From Agelaius tricolor (taxonomy: Eukaryota; Chordata; Aves; Passeriformes; Icteridae), in the NCBI GenBank assembly GCA_023055355.1, contig JALJCS010000010.1:23203001-23267000 (forward strand): a stretch of 64,000 bases of DNA, read 5' to 3'. Both the position numbers and the translations under genes were made by a program. Positions 12,616 to 24,700 of this stretch are shown here, one piece after another. The notes under the pieces are model-generated. The model had not been told where the DNA came from. It was given only the letters and a program-made list of their open reading frames with translations, and did no database searches. Within the stretch, counting starts at the first letter, position 1. Each line of letters opens with the position of its first letter.

Positions 12616-14634
12616 AGCTGCCGGAATGGCACAAACAAGCATGGCAGAGCATTGTGGGTCAGGGAGGAAAGGGGCAGCACCCTCCAGCAAACTGAAGCAA
12701 GTGAAAAAGGTGGATATTCTCCTTCCTTAAGTCATCCTTCACAAGCACACAGGCTACTGCAGCTGTCCCACTGTGCTAAACAGCTTGCTCTACAGAAGAT
12801 CATGTTCTCTTTTGAGGACCTTTGCAGTGCCTCAGCCTCCTAAGGTGAAGTGTCTGTTAATATATCTATCTTCTTGCACAGTGTCTCAAGATCTATTGAG
12901 TTACCATTGTTTCTTTTCACAGTAACCCACAGGGACAAGTACCTCTCCCCTCTGATCTGCAGGCCCTTTCATAGATGTTGAGTAAGCCTATTCCATGTAC
13001 AGTCTTACCTCTTTTAATAGAAATATTTATTACTTTGTAGTGTCTGTATAAGTTGTCCATATTTTGTTAAAAGTGTTCTTTCTTTGTAGTGTTCCAGTAC
13101 AGCCCCAAGTGTTGTAAAGTATGAAAAAAATCCAGATAAGAGTCTCAGCAACTGAACTCCCATGGATCATTTTTAACTGTCTTTGGACACAACAGCACAT
13201 TCCCATCACCCTCAAACAAACTATTTTTAAAAGATAATCAGACAGCCAAACAAGCAAAAATCCCCAAAATTGTTCATGCCATTTCCCCCTGTAGAATTAC
13301 TCACTATGCATCTCACAGAAAACAAACTCTTAAAGAGAGCATGAAGTGCTGAAAGGAATCCTATGTCTGGGGAACTGGAAGCTACACTTAAATGGATAGC
13401 CAGAGATTTTAAGAAGAGTTCATAAAACATTCCCATATAGTAAGTAAAGCAAAAGCCACTCACACCCGGTTTCTGATGCCAAGAGTAGAAGGCCACAGGA
13501 GGTTGTTTCTGAGGTGTTATTTATATTGGATTTTAAAATGGTCTGAGGGGACAGAGGGTTGAGCTATCAATTATGCAACTGTAAACGAAGAACCTTTGGG
13601 AAGGGAAGCAGAAAATTGTATACTTAGAGAATGAGCAAGACATTCAGGAGAGGTTCGAGGTTAACTCCTTTCCTTCACTCCTCTGACTTCTGTCAGGAGT
13701 TCACATCACTGTACAAAGCCCAGGGAACAGTTCTGGAGACATAGGAAAGTAATTCCTAAAATTGTGATTTGCTCAACACCTTGAGGGATGCAGCAGGAGC
13801 TGTTGCAGGAGGAAGGGAAGGACAAATACAGCCCCTAGTCCACGGAGACCATGTTGTAGCCACTGCAGCTCAACTGCCATGACCTTTGTGTAAGGCTCTT
13901 GTAAGTCTTGCTGTCAATGGGCCTCAGACTACTGGCCACTGTCTCACTGCCAGTACTGCTGGAAACGTGAAAAAAGTGCACAGCTGTTGTGTAAATGGGA
14001 AATCTGATCAGAAATTAAAACAGAAGCTATCCTGTTTTAGAGGGAGTGTATTTGTGCAATAGGAAAAAGAGAGAGGCGTGGTAAGTTTTCCTCCCCAGCA
14101 GTGAATTCACACTGTAAAGTAGAGCTATCTAGTAGTTTCTCAAAAGCTGAGACAAGTCCACACAAAAAGTTTTTCTTAGATGCACCTTGTGGCTACTGGA
14201 AACTTTTAACAGGGTTTTTATAGATACACAAGCAGGAAGCAGTGAGATGGATTGCAAACATCCTTTCTCCCACTTCCCTATTTTGTTTCTAATATCTAGC
14301 CTAAAATTTAAGATGTGCCTTTCTACCCTGAAGCATTTATTATCCTGAGCACCTCAGCCATTTCTTTCAGTTGATTAAATTCTGTTTCTGCCCTTTTCTA
14401 GAAGCACTCCAGTTTAGCCAGGGCTTTATAGCTTGCTGCTGGCTAGGCAGGGAAACTATCCCACCTCCTTCCCACTTTCTTCCTTAGCCAAGATACAGGA
14501 AAAAGAACAAGGCCCTACTCTAGCATTTCCAGCAGGAAAGTCTGAGACCTTATCAAAGGACCACTCACCTCAGCTCAAAGCTCAGGAATACTCCCCACAG
14601 ACATTTCATCAGACCCGCCACAGTGGGAATAAAT

Positions 14635-14983
14635 TGTGAGAACGCTCAGCACACATCACAATTTAGACTGCCACAAATTTCAGAAGGCTTCAACCCATAC
14701 AGAGTAACATTTCACCACTTCAGAAGGCTTCAGGTGTTTGCCCTTCTTGTTCTTTAGCCCAACCTTTTATACCCCCATGTTGATGCACTGCACCTGTGTG
14801 CCCTCTGCTCCCTTTGGTGGTTGGTCAGTGCCCCTGGGCACTCCATGGCTCATTACCTTTAATGCTGCTCACCTGCTGCTCACAGCTGTAGCCCATTAGT
14901 GATGAGGCTCTGCCTCAGCCTCACTCCCAATTACCACAAACTGTGTACCTACAAGCAGATTTGTGTCCATTTCCTGTAGGACA
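14635..14983 (-). mobile_element. Probable solo LTR of a bird endogenous retrovirus
   Basis: This block is noticeably richer in G and C than its surroundings. Read on the minus strand it looks like a retroviral LTR: it can be bounded as TGT...ACA, has a U3-like half, a canonical TATAAAAGG box at 14771-14763, and a shorter R/U5-like half. A 14-base direct repeat ('ttcagaaggcttca') occurs at 14679-14692 and 14719-14732, inside the R/U5 side. I see no clear target-site duplication (taaat against gtagt at the chosen ends), so the ends are uncertain. No gag, pol or env remnants flank it. The family is not identified, and a unique promoter-like region is the alternative. Confidence 0.42.
14763..14771 (-). 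promoter_or_regulatory. TATA box of the probable LTR
   Basis: The minus strand reads TATAAAAGG, preceded by a short G run and followed by 'ttgggc'. It sits where the U3/R boundary would be expected if 14635-14983 is an LTR in minus orientation. Transcription would run towards lower coordinates. Activity is unknown. Confidence 0.4.
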
Positions 14984-17820
14984 GTAGTCAGGGCAGAAAA
15001 GATACAGAGCCCTGACATGCAGAGAGAGAGAAGGTGAGGAGATATAGTCTCTGGGTTGTAGGTTCAGATGTTAGGAGGTTTGCAAGGATAACACTGCAGG
15101 GTTAAGACAACAGTTTCAGAGCCTGCACAAGGTGATCCAGCATGTTAGGACAAAAGGCACTTGTTAGATGCTTCCTCTTTGAGTTGGAAGATGCTTGCAC
15201 TGTGTTTGTTTTGAAACTATAGCACAAGAGGGGCATGGATCATGGAAAGGATGTGCTTGTAATCCTGTATATTCTGGAAACTGCTTAACACTCTTCTGCC
15301 TTTTATTAATGAAAGTATCAGGCCTGACACAAACATGAAAATGATCAGGTAATGCTCATGGGAAATTAAGTGATGAGTTCAAAACAAAAATACATTTTTC
15401 TCTCCAGTTGGTTGATTTTATTTTTTCCCTGTTGAAGAATATGAGGAGTACAGTAGACACACATTTTTAATTGAAATCAATGATCTAGTGTTTCAAGCCA
15501 CATCACCTAACTCAGAACCAAGCAAAGTCTTTCCATTCATTACAGTGGGCTTTGGATGAAATCCGTGCAGCTGAAAGTGATAACTTGCACTTTCATACGC
15601 AGTCAGTGCTTGCAGTTTTTAAATGTATTATTTTCTTTCTATGTCTCTTTAAAATGCTGTTTATTTGCCATGGTGTTGTGTAATACCCAGATATATTATT
15701 TTTAACATGGCTCTCCATTTTAAAACTCAAATTATTATGTTTCTTATATAGGCAATTTTTATGAAATCAAATAATATAATTTATCAGAAAATGAATGCTG
15801 TTTTTCTTTAGTTTTCATCATTATATAAAAATCGTTCTTTTGTTGAAAGGTTATGTTTCACTGCATGCTTAATAATACTTATTTCCAACTGTATCATTAT
15901 AATTAATAATAGTGATCACCTTTCTATAAGGTATTCTAATTATATACAACCTCCAACATATTCAGTATGCCAATTCTTTGATCATCTAGACCACAACATG
16001 CCATTGCAGACTAATTGCTTTTCCTTCCCATATGGGCATTGCATTCCTCAAACATTGGCAAAAGAAAGAGCTTGGATGCATCAAAATATTCACCCAGTCC
16101 CAGGAGCACCAGGAAGCACTCCCAGGTCCTGTAACTTAGACAAAGTCATAATCTTTGTTTTTAGGCTTGAATTAAAGCCTGTGGTGTTACAGATTACAAA
16201 ACCCCTACGCATTGCAAGACTTTCCCCATTCCTGAGGGTTTGAAATCTAAGGAAGAGAGGCCAAACCAGGCATATACAGCTGGTCTCAGGAGCATTGGCC
16301 AGAAAGGAGCAGAGCAGCAGCTGAGCTACTGTAATTCTGTCATAAATGAGAGGTTTAAGCAGGAATTTGAAGGTAAATGCTGCTGAAATCCTGTGTAGGT
16401 CCCTCTGCTCTAGGTGTCACTTTGTCACTGAGAAAAGTCCATTGTTTTTACCAGAAAAGACAAAAATAGCTTGTACTCAAATACAGCCTCCTTTTCCCAC
16501 AAAAAATAATTTAAAATTTGTAAGATTTCAGCAACTCTCTCACTCATAATGATTGGTAATCCATTAACAGAAAAAATTAACAATGACTAATTATAAGGAG
16601 TATTAATTAATTAAAAATAGAATGAATGCCTTTGTCTGAATGAATGGCAACAAGGAAATGCCCTTTCATCACTGACATCCAGGGCTGAATTGGTGACCTC
16701 TAAACCTTCCTCACAAAAATGGCAGAGCTGCCTTATGTTCCAGCTGTCTTGAACAGAATGACTGCACAAGTCCTTCCTTATTCTCCCTGGTATTATACAA
16801 TACCAGAGCATTGCCAGGCAGAGCACATGAGCTGGCTAAAATTAAATGCAAACTCTAATAAATGGCTGTCAGATAGGAAGATGGTAACAGAATTAGCAGA
16901 ACCTGGATTCGTTCCATTTGTCACTGAAGTTGCCTCATCAAGTCAGCAGGAATTTCAAAACCTCAGGCTTGAATGAAAAGATGAGAAGCAAAATTTGGCT
17001 AAAAAAACAACACCCTTTTTTAATTGAAATGGGTCCTCATAGGTGTTTTTAGAGAAGTGATGAATATCTTGACCCTGTCTGCAAGCAGTTTTCTTGTTAC
17101 ACACATGTTCAAAATACACCCAGGAGTATTTGGCTTTTTACAGGTCCTGACAAGAACACTCAGCTTTGACAGTAAATATCTACCTGTAAATTTTTGTTCT
17201 GAGTCACACAGAATGGGGATTTCAATCCAGATGTGCTCCAGACTGCAAGGGCTCCTGTGACCAGCCAGGGCATCTCTCAAAGAGGGCTCAAAATAATTGG
17301 ATTTAATCATCCAGTTACAGGGCAGGGTCTGTGACTGGGCAGTGCTCAGCTAAGTGGAAACCTCTTGCAATGTCCCACTACCTCAGTGCACTCTTGGACA
17401 AACAGGAATGCAAGTCTGATTGCAAGATGCAAAACAATGGCAGCTTCAGGATCATCTTTCAAGGCACAGAGACATTTTGGTTTGGGTTTGGGTGGGGTTT
17501 TTGATAATAATATAATTATTAAATGTAAATTAGAATTGAATGTTAACAGATCAGGAATCATTAGTTTAACTAACTCTGCTTCCAAAATCTCCTCTTTAGG
17601 CATTTTTTATTAGGATTAATCAAGCTATTGGAGGAATGATCAGAGTAGCAAATCCACCTTGCATGAATATTTTAATTTCTGGTTTTTTCCTATAGAAAGA
17701 TTTGAAAATAGAGATAAATTACCAGTTGTTCTCAGACTAGAAGCCCTCTTCCTGATTTTTAAGGCAGTTATGTCCAAGCCAAGCCAAATATTCAGGTATT
17801 ATGTGTAAGAAATTAACTGA

Positions 17821-17843
17821 CTTTGGCACTTAAGGTGCCAAAG
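17821..17843. repeat. Inverted repeat, 9-bp arms with 5-base loop
   Basis: CTTTGGCAC is followed by TTAAG and then GTGCCAAAG, a perfect 9-bp stem. The hairpin is too short for a microRNA precursor, and flanking bases do not extend the pairing. It may be a nuclear-factor half-site pair, since TTGGCA...TGCCAA is the classic NFI-type arrangement, here with a longer spacer. Confidence 0.85.
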
Positions 17844-18733
17844 ACTGAAATTTTGGGAAGACAAAAAGCCAAATGAAAGTAAATTTTTCTTCCTATAAAG
17901 GAGCACAAATACTGCTGGCAATGTAACCCTTAGTAATACCAGCTCCTCTTCCTTGCTAAAATTAAGATAGAGATAGGACTAAAAAAAGAAGTACCTTCAG
18001 CATAGGGACGATTTATGAATCAGGACTTGTAAATTCACAGTGATAGATATATATTTTTCATCTTCTTCATCCTGAAAGAAGGAAATAATAATGATTTTGC
18101 TTATATGTGGCAAGAAGAAATTAACTGCCACTAGAAATATGATATGTACTTATACCAGCTATGAATCTGCCACACAGACTTGTCCTGTTCAGCTGAATGT
18201 GCGCCCTGATGGCCAAAAGATCCCTGCCTAGTGGAGTTTAAAGAGGCATCAGTGCCTCAGAGCCTGGCAGTTTCAATCTTTTCCTGGACTCTATGGAACT
18301 GGACAAATCCCAGGAAATACTGACCTGCTTGCACTCATGACTTTTGGCTCAGAAAGATGGTAGATAGCACACAAAATCCCACAAAAACACTGAGTGGCCC
18401 CACTGAAGGCTGCCCTTAAAAATGTGAAAAGAGTTCAATTGCTTGTAATACCTTGTTTAATATTTAGCACAAAGTATAGGAAAAGCATTTTTCCCTTTCT
18501 TGGGGGAAAGATGGCAATGCAGTGAAGAATTTGACACTTGAAAACTTGTTTTTTTAGAGACTTTTAAATTAATAAAAATAATTTTTTCCCATCTCAACAG
18601 AAAACAAAAAACCTTCAAATGATCTAATGACCTCAATCAAATGATATATTTCTATTTCCCTAAGAATAGGTGATGGGGTTTTGTTTGTCTTTTTCCTCAG
18701 AATTTCAACCACAATGAGATAAGAATTCTTTTT

Positions 18734-18755
18734 GAGAGAGAGAGATAGAGAGAGA
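18734..18755. repeat. GA-rich microsatellite
   Basis: A run of GA dinucleotides is interrupted once by 'ta'. It has no coding context. Confidence 0.85.
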
Positions 18756-21700
18756 AGCCAGGAAATTGAGCAGTGAACTCAATCAGATAATGCAATATAA
18801 AGAAATGACCCATGACTGGATGAATGAAATAAAAATAACATGTTAATTGGAAAGAAAATCTAAAAGGATTATTTCCCCAAAGAAACAAAAGCAGGAGTAC
18901 AGACCTAACCATGAAAATACAAGGCAGAAGGACAGGTGAAGTTAAAATTTGCCAGTCTGGGATGGGGCATTTACTTCAATGGAAGATAAAGACAGTCTAT
19001 ATTGAATTAGAAATAAGCCCTAATAAATAAGTTAACAACAAACATCACACCAGAAAGGTAAATCCATGAGAAACTTATGCTGACTTCGACATCACTAAGA
19101 AACCTGTCTAGATAATAATTTCTGACTTGTTTTTGTACCTGCTCCCATCCAGATTATGTTTCTTTTAAAACTCAGTGCTCATTTTGCATTTGCAGTCGTT
19201 CAACTGCCCTGCAAGAGTGTGGGAAATACACAGACTCCTCTGGGATTTTGCCCTCATTCATTAGCTAGTTTTTCAAGATGTTTCTGGAGAAATATATAGA
19301 CCAAGGCTTACACCAAGCTCTTGGCCTAAGATATTTCAACAAGCAGTATGAAAATAAGTTTTGATTCTTACATTGCAATTACCTGAGAAGGTCCACAGAA
19401 CAAATAATTACTGCCATAATGCTTTAAAATACAATAAATTAAAAAGATCGTGACTCCAAATTAAGTTAATTGGTAGGTGAGAAAGATTACGACCGCATTC
19501 TCAAACTTATTTTCAATTATTTGAAGTGCCCAAAATATCTTTCCATTGTATTTCTGTGCACCTGCTAATAATAAACTATCATAGCATATTAAATAAGAAC
19601 TTAATGCTAAGACATCCTTAGGCATGTCTCCTTAGGGTCTAGATAGAGCTCCTTCAAACAATACAAAGCACAAAATAAGAGGTGTTGTATAAAAAATGCA
19701 TATATGTTGATTTTTAGCCAAGTCATGGAAAGTCTTATTTCTGCATATTTGACTAAGCTGTTCTGAAAGTAAATTTAATTTAAGGTCACCAGTTATGCAT
19801 CTTACACAGAGGTCAGGAGAAGCAGTTCAGGTAAACTTTTTATTTTGGAAAAACTTTTTAGTATACAAAATTAGCCTTTTTCTTTATTATTGACTTTATA
19901 CAATAATTTTTATTTTCTTATTTTTAAGAGCAACCATTGCCATTATTTTCCAACAATCTCCTGAATGTAAAAACCCTTTTCACCTGCAAGTGTAGGATAG
20001 AATAAATTACTGTCTTCTGAATGCTGAATAAATTGATTGTCTTGCCAGTGTCAGAATTCTTGCAGTGTACAGACATAAAAAAAAGCCCCACATTTGTTTC
20101 CAGAGAAGGCATGGTGCATAAGCAACAGTCATGGGCACTTGGTACAGTGCTGGCCATTTGTAAAGGATGTGAACCAGTTTGAATTTCTGAAAAGTCAGTT
20201 GCCAATATAAGAAATGTGGTAATTCCCTGTGCATCATAGAGGAGGCCTTGAACAGAAGTTTTGTTTTTCCTAAGCATTTCTGGTGATCCGAGTGAAATTC
20301 ATTCTTTTACATACTTTATTTGCCTTATTTATTTGTTTGTCTGTTTGGGTTTTTCTAAGGAATCTCATTGATGTAGGTATTTACAAGAAATGTTTGCAGA
20401 GCACTTCAAATCAAAATGAAGAAAAACACCCTGAAAGTTCAAGCAAACATGCAGGGGTTGTGTTTTTCGGCACACTCTGGGTCACACAGAAGTGATGAAT
20501 CTTCCTCATTAAGAAATATCTCAAGAGCAAGGTATTACAGCCCAGCTGGAGGGTGTAAATGCCCCCATGATCCATCACAAAGGAATCATATTTCCACTGT
20601 TTGGCCACACAGGCAGCCTGGCATCACTCTGACTGTTTCTACAAGCTAAATATGATCAGTTTAGAAAATTCTGTTTATTCCATGCCTTCTCTGATACCTG
20701 CATGAACATTTTCCCTGGGGCAAAGATTATTTCAGAAAAATGATATGTTCCCCTGTGAATCTGGAAATCAAGAGAATATTAGGATCTGAGTCATTGATCA
20801 GTCACAGCTGGGCACACAAGATCGCACTGTATTTTAACCAAATGAAAGACTGAAGTTCCTTGCAGAGGAATTTGAGATAAGAGGAAAACCTTAAGGAAAG
20901 TATCTTTCAGTGATGTGGAGCTACTGCTCCTACAGACTAGAGCACAGTGTGGTATCAGCATGACATGAACCAAGCCAATTTGACATTTCCAAACTCCATT
21001 TTTTCATATAACTTTTTATCCCTATGAAAAATTTTGATATTTCTGTTTTATTTTTTCCTGACTCAGGACCAAGTGTCAAAATAACAATCTCTTTTGGGGC
21101 AGAAATTGCATTTTATATTAGCTTTTTCATGAAGAGTGATATCTCATTTTCTTATTTGAATTATCTCTATTTTTACCTTCTCCCATTCAGCCTCTGGAGA
21201 AAAATAGTGTATGGTAGAACAAAGCATTTGGGGGTTGATACTTTCATTTTATATCCTCAGTTCTCAGGTAGTAGTTTGGATTTAAGAGGTTCAGCCTGTT
21301 TCTTTTCATAAATCCTGCTTGAGCTGGCTACATTAAAAGGCATGGGATATCCACTCTGCTGCTGGCAAGGCTCACCATTGTGTGTAGAAGTTAATAAGTT
21401 CAGCCCTGTAAAGACCACTCTTGGGGGTATTCCACAGTTAAAATGTAGTAAAGAGCACACAGATCTCAAAATGCTTAAATATCATTGAGAATCCAACAAA
21501 GGTATTTAAGCTGTGTGCTCTAGTGCCTTTCTGAGTACATATTTTGATAATTTCAATCCTACAGGAACCCACTGGAGGCCTGTTTTAATTTTGACTGTAG
21601 CATTTTGCACTACCAGTTCCACCTGGCTGGGGAACAGTGTCTTTCAGTGCAAGAGGAAGATCCACTCCTTCTCAAATTCGTATATTTAAAAGGGAAATCT

Positions 21701-24700
21701 TTCCAGCTGTGTAGCAAACACAATGGTAAGAGGTGTAAATTATAAACTACTCTCCCAAATTAAAAAAAAAAATTAATCCCTTGGCCACATAAAAACAGGT
21801 CCTTGGATCATTAAAATTTCCAACTTTGGAGCTTGTGAAGAACCTAAATCAGGCAGAGCCAGATTACTCTGTCTACAGGATAGAGTTTCCGTTTCTCTAA
21901 AGAGAAAATATTCTAAGCGCAGTAAAGTTTGAAGGGGGAACGGATGTATATAGAGTCCTTTTCTTCATGGCCAAGTCAAATTTGATATTTCTCATTTTAA
22001 TACCCTCTCCAGGGACTTTTCAACCCTTTGATACAAGTTGCTGTAAAAGAAGTGTGACCTTTTAAAGCAGCATAGGAAAAGACTCCAGAATATCATATGG
22101 GTGTTGGAAGCAGGAAAGAGCAATATCTGTGAATAAAATCAGTCGATTTTTGACCAGCAGAAAGAAAGGAAGGTGCCTTCATATGGATTTATGCCATCAC
22201 TTTGAACAATGTGCCCTCTCAGATGTCTAATAAGCAACCAGCTCTTGCTACAGCCTCTCTCACGGGAGGAAAGTAAATGGGTCTCTTGTTTTTTACCTGC
22301 CTCTCTATTTTCACACTGTAGAAAATAACTTCCATGAGACCTCTGTACTACTGTCAAGAATGTGGTTGAAATTGCCCCGTCAGCTCAATGTTATGGTGGA
22401 AGAGGGACAAAATCAGACATTTAAGCAGTTATACACATATTGTTTCACACACACTCATGCATACAGTATGATCAAAGAAGCCATATTTCCTTAGGAAAAC
22501 AGCCTAAAAATAAATGTAACACTACTTTTCTGACAGCCATTTGGAGCTTTGGCAGAACAAGTTTTTTTATTCAATAGCATTTCATACTATTTCATACAAA
22601 GAAAAATAAGCTACAATATTGCTTCCCATACACCGTGAGGAAAATTATTTGGCCTCTTGGGCCCCTTGCTATTAATCTCCATCAGGTACCCCTGCCAATG
22701 CACCCCCAGAGGCCATGATCCCGTAGAAACACTAATGCCCACGAGCAGCCCTATAGATTTGAACTGTCACAGGCTTAAAGTTTAGCATTCCTGAGAGATC
22801 ACTGTCACAGGAAGTTCAATTTTTAATAAAATATTGAGAAGGTAGGTCTGGGCAACATCCATAACCCAGGGACATGCTAATGAAATCCTCTCAACCTGCC
22901 CATTCTGCTCAGAGGCAATTTCGCACCAGAGGTAAAGGCACTGGGGTCAATAAATTAGGTTAAGAGGGACTTGCCCTGTACCTACAAAATGTCTAAACAG
23001 TACACTTGGCAAAGCACTTGCCAAGCTGAGATGGGAAATCAAAGCTGGAAGACTGAGAGTTGAGTCCAGCTCTGAGGCCCTAAGTAATGTCACAGATACA
23101 ATAAAGGAATCAAAAGTTGTATATAATGACTTTCTGCTGTGCCAGCTAAGAACTGTCAGTCAGGTGGGTGGGCTTTTTCCCAAGCTAATTACACTTCAGA
23201 GTTGATCTAAAATCCATAGGTTTATAAAGAAAAAGCTTTGGTGGGATTATTTTCAGAGTGATCAAGGTCTTCTGAAAGCCTAAGAAGTCAAGCATGACAC
23301 AAGAAAATATATTATAAGCTGGCTGTTGCAATTATAAATTATGCAAATCATGGTCTTTTGAACTCCTAATTCCTGTAATATTAAGCACTAATTTAGCTAT
23401 GTGTGGCTATTAAATTGTGTAATTGCAAGTATTTCAGCTCTTTTCACAGAACATATAGTTAGATGAGTAATCTCAAAATTTTTCTTGCCAATTAAAGAGT
23501 TTTGAAAAAAAAAAAAAAGGAGGATACTGTATTTTGCTTACCCTACCAACCTGGAGTATAGTGGTACAGCTATAGATGCAGGTACATCAGAGGTCTCTAA
23601 GTTAAAAGGTTGCCAGTGAGAGACAGAGCAGAAGCCTTTCAAGTCATACTTCAAGGTCTCATGAGGGAAAATTGATGTCCCTTCCTTTTTCTACTTCTCA
23701 GGTGTCTATATGTGCCACCAAAGAGGCTCTTTTTAGCTTTGCTTTCGTCAATTAAGCAGGCAATGCCTTCTCTGTAACAGATCCTCAAAGAGTTTGGAAA
23801 TATAATAACAGTACTCATTTATTGATTGCTTTGATCAGATACTAGGCAGGAGGGAAGAAAGCCTCAACATACACATCAATAAACAACCTGGAGCCTCTAA
23901 AGCCATACTGAGTGAGCTTGAGAACTAACTATGAGACTGAGATGCTCAAAAAAGAAAGCTTATGACAGCAAATCAATATAAAGCCTTGTGGTAAAGATGC
24001 TGAAGTAAGAAAAGGAATGTTGGGTCACTGTGAAAAGAACTCTGGGCTGCATTAAAATAATGAGGCAACTAATAAGGGAGACCATTTCCCTCTCTCCAAA
24101 TGATTAGAGAGGAAGCTGGGAGTGACAAGGTCCAGGACAAGAGTCAGGCTAGGCTGAATCATGGCACTGATTTTGCTGAATAGTTCTAACATCTGACAAG
24201 TGGCTGGTGCTTAGATGGGCACTAATGGTTCCTGAAAGCCTGAGGGTTTGGATAAACTCTACAGGGCTATGTGAGCTTTTTATGTTGAAATTGTTCCTGG
24301 ACTGCTTGTAGTATAGATATGCTGGGGAGAAGTCCAGAAAAAAACATGGCAGGAGATACATAGTCCTCTATTGAAGATTATTAAGAGAAAATGATAGGAA
24401 AAGGCTTTCAACTGAGATGAAAGGAATGTTTCCTAGAAAAAACTGAAAGTCCCACTACCTTAATAGTGTTGTTTGAAAGAGCCAGGCTGTGACACAGTCA
24501 GTGTCTGAAAATTTTAGCATCTATTACGTTATATTCTGTGCATTGTAAACTGTAAGTTAGAGCTGCCTATAGACATTTAAAATTCCATTGATGTGCTTTT
24601 CAAAAGTTTAATTTCTTTCGCAAATGGAAACACACAAGATGTTTTTAGAAGTCTAGTCATTCCCTTGATACAACGGACTCTAAATTCTCAAAAGGAAGGC

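Larger units (their letters stand above)
5346..14634. other. Unique non-coding stretch, about 9.3 kb
   Basis: No gene was recognised. The longest open frame is about 129 codons on the plus strand (9288-9677). It has no known domain, biased composition and no splice or promoter context, so I treat it as chance. Simple-sequence patches occur at 8389-8408 (G run inside GT), 10345-10368 (T run) and 12568-12615 (T/G-rich). A 16-base perfect palindrome lies at 6627-6642. Confidence 0.6.

Noticed and set aside
24000..24120. Possible plus-oriented internal CR1 fragment ('tctgggctgcattaaaa')
   Set aside because: Only one block resembles CR1. The flanks do not continue the expected order, so an alignment would be needed.
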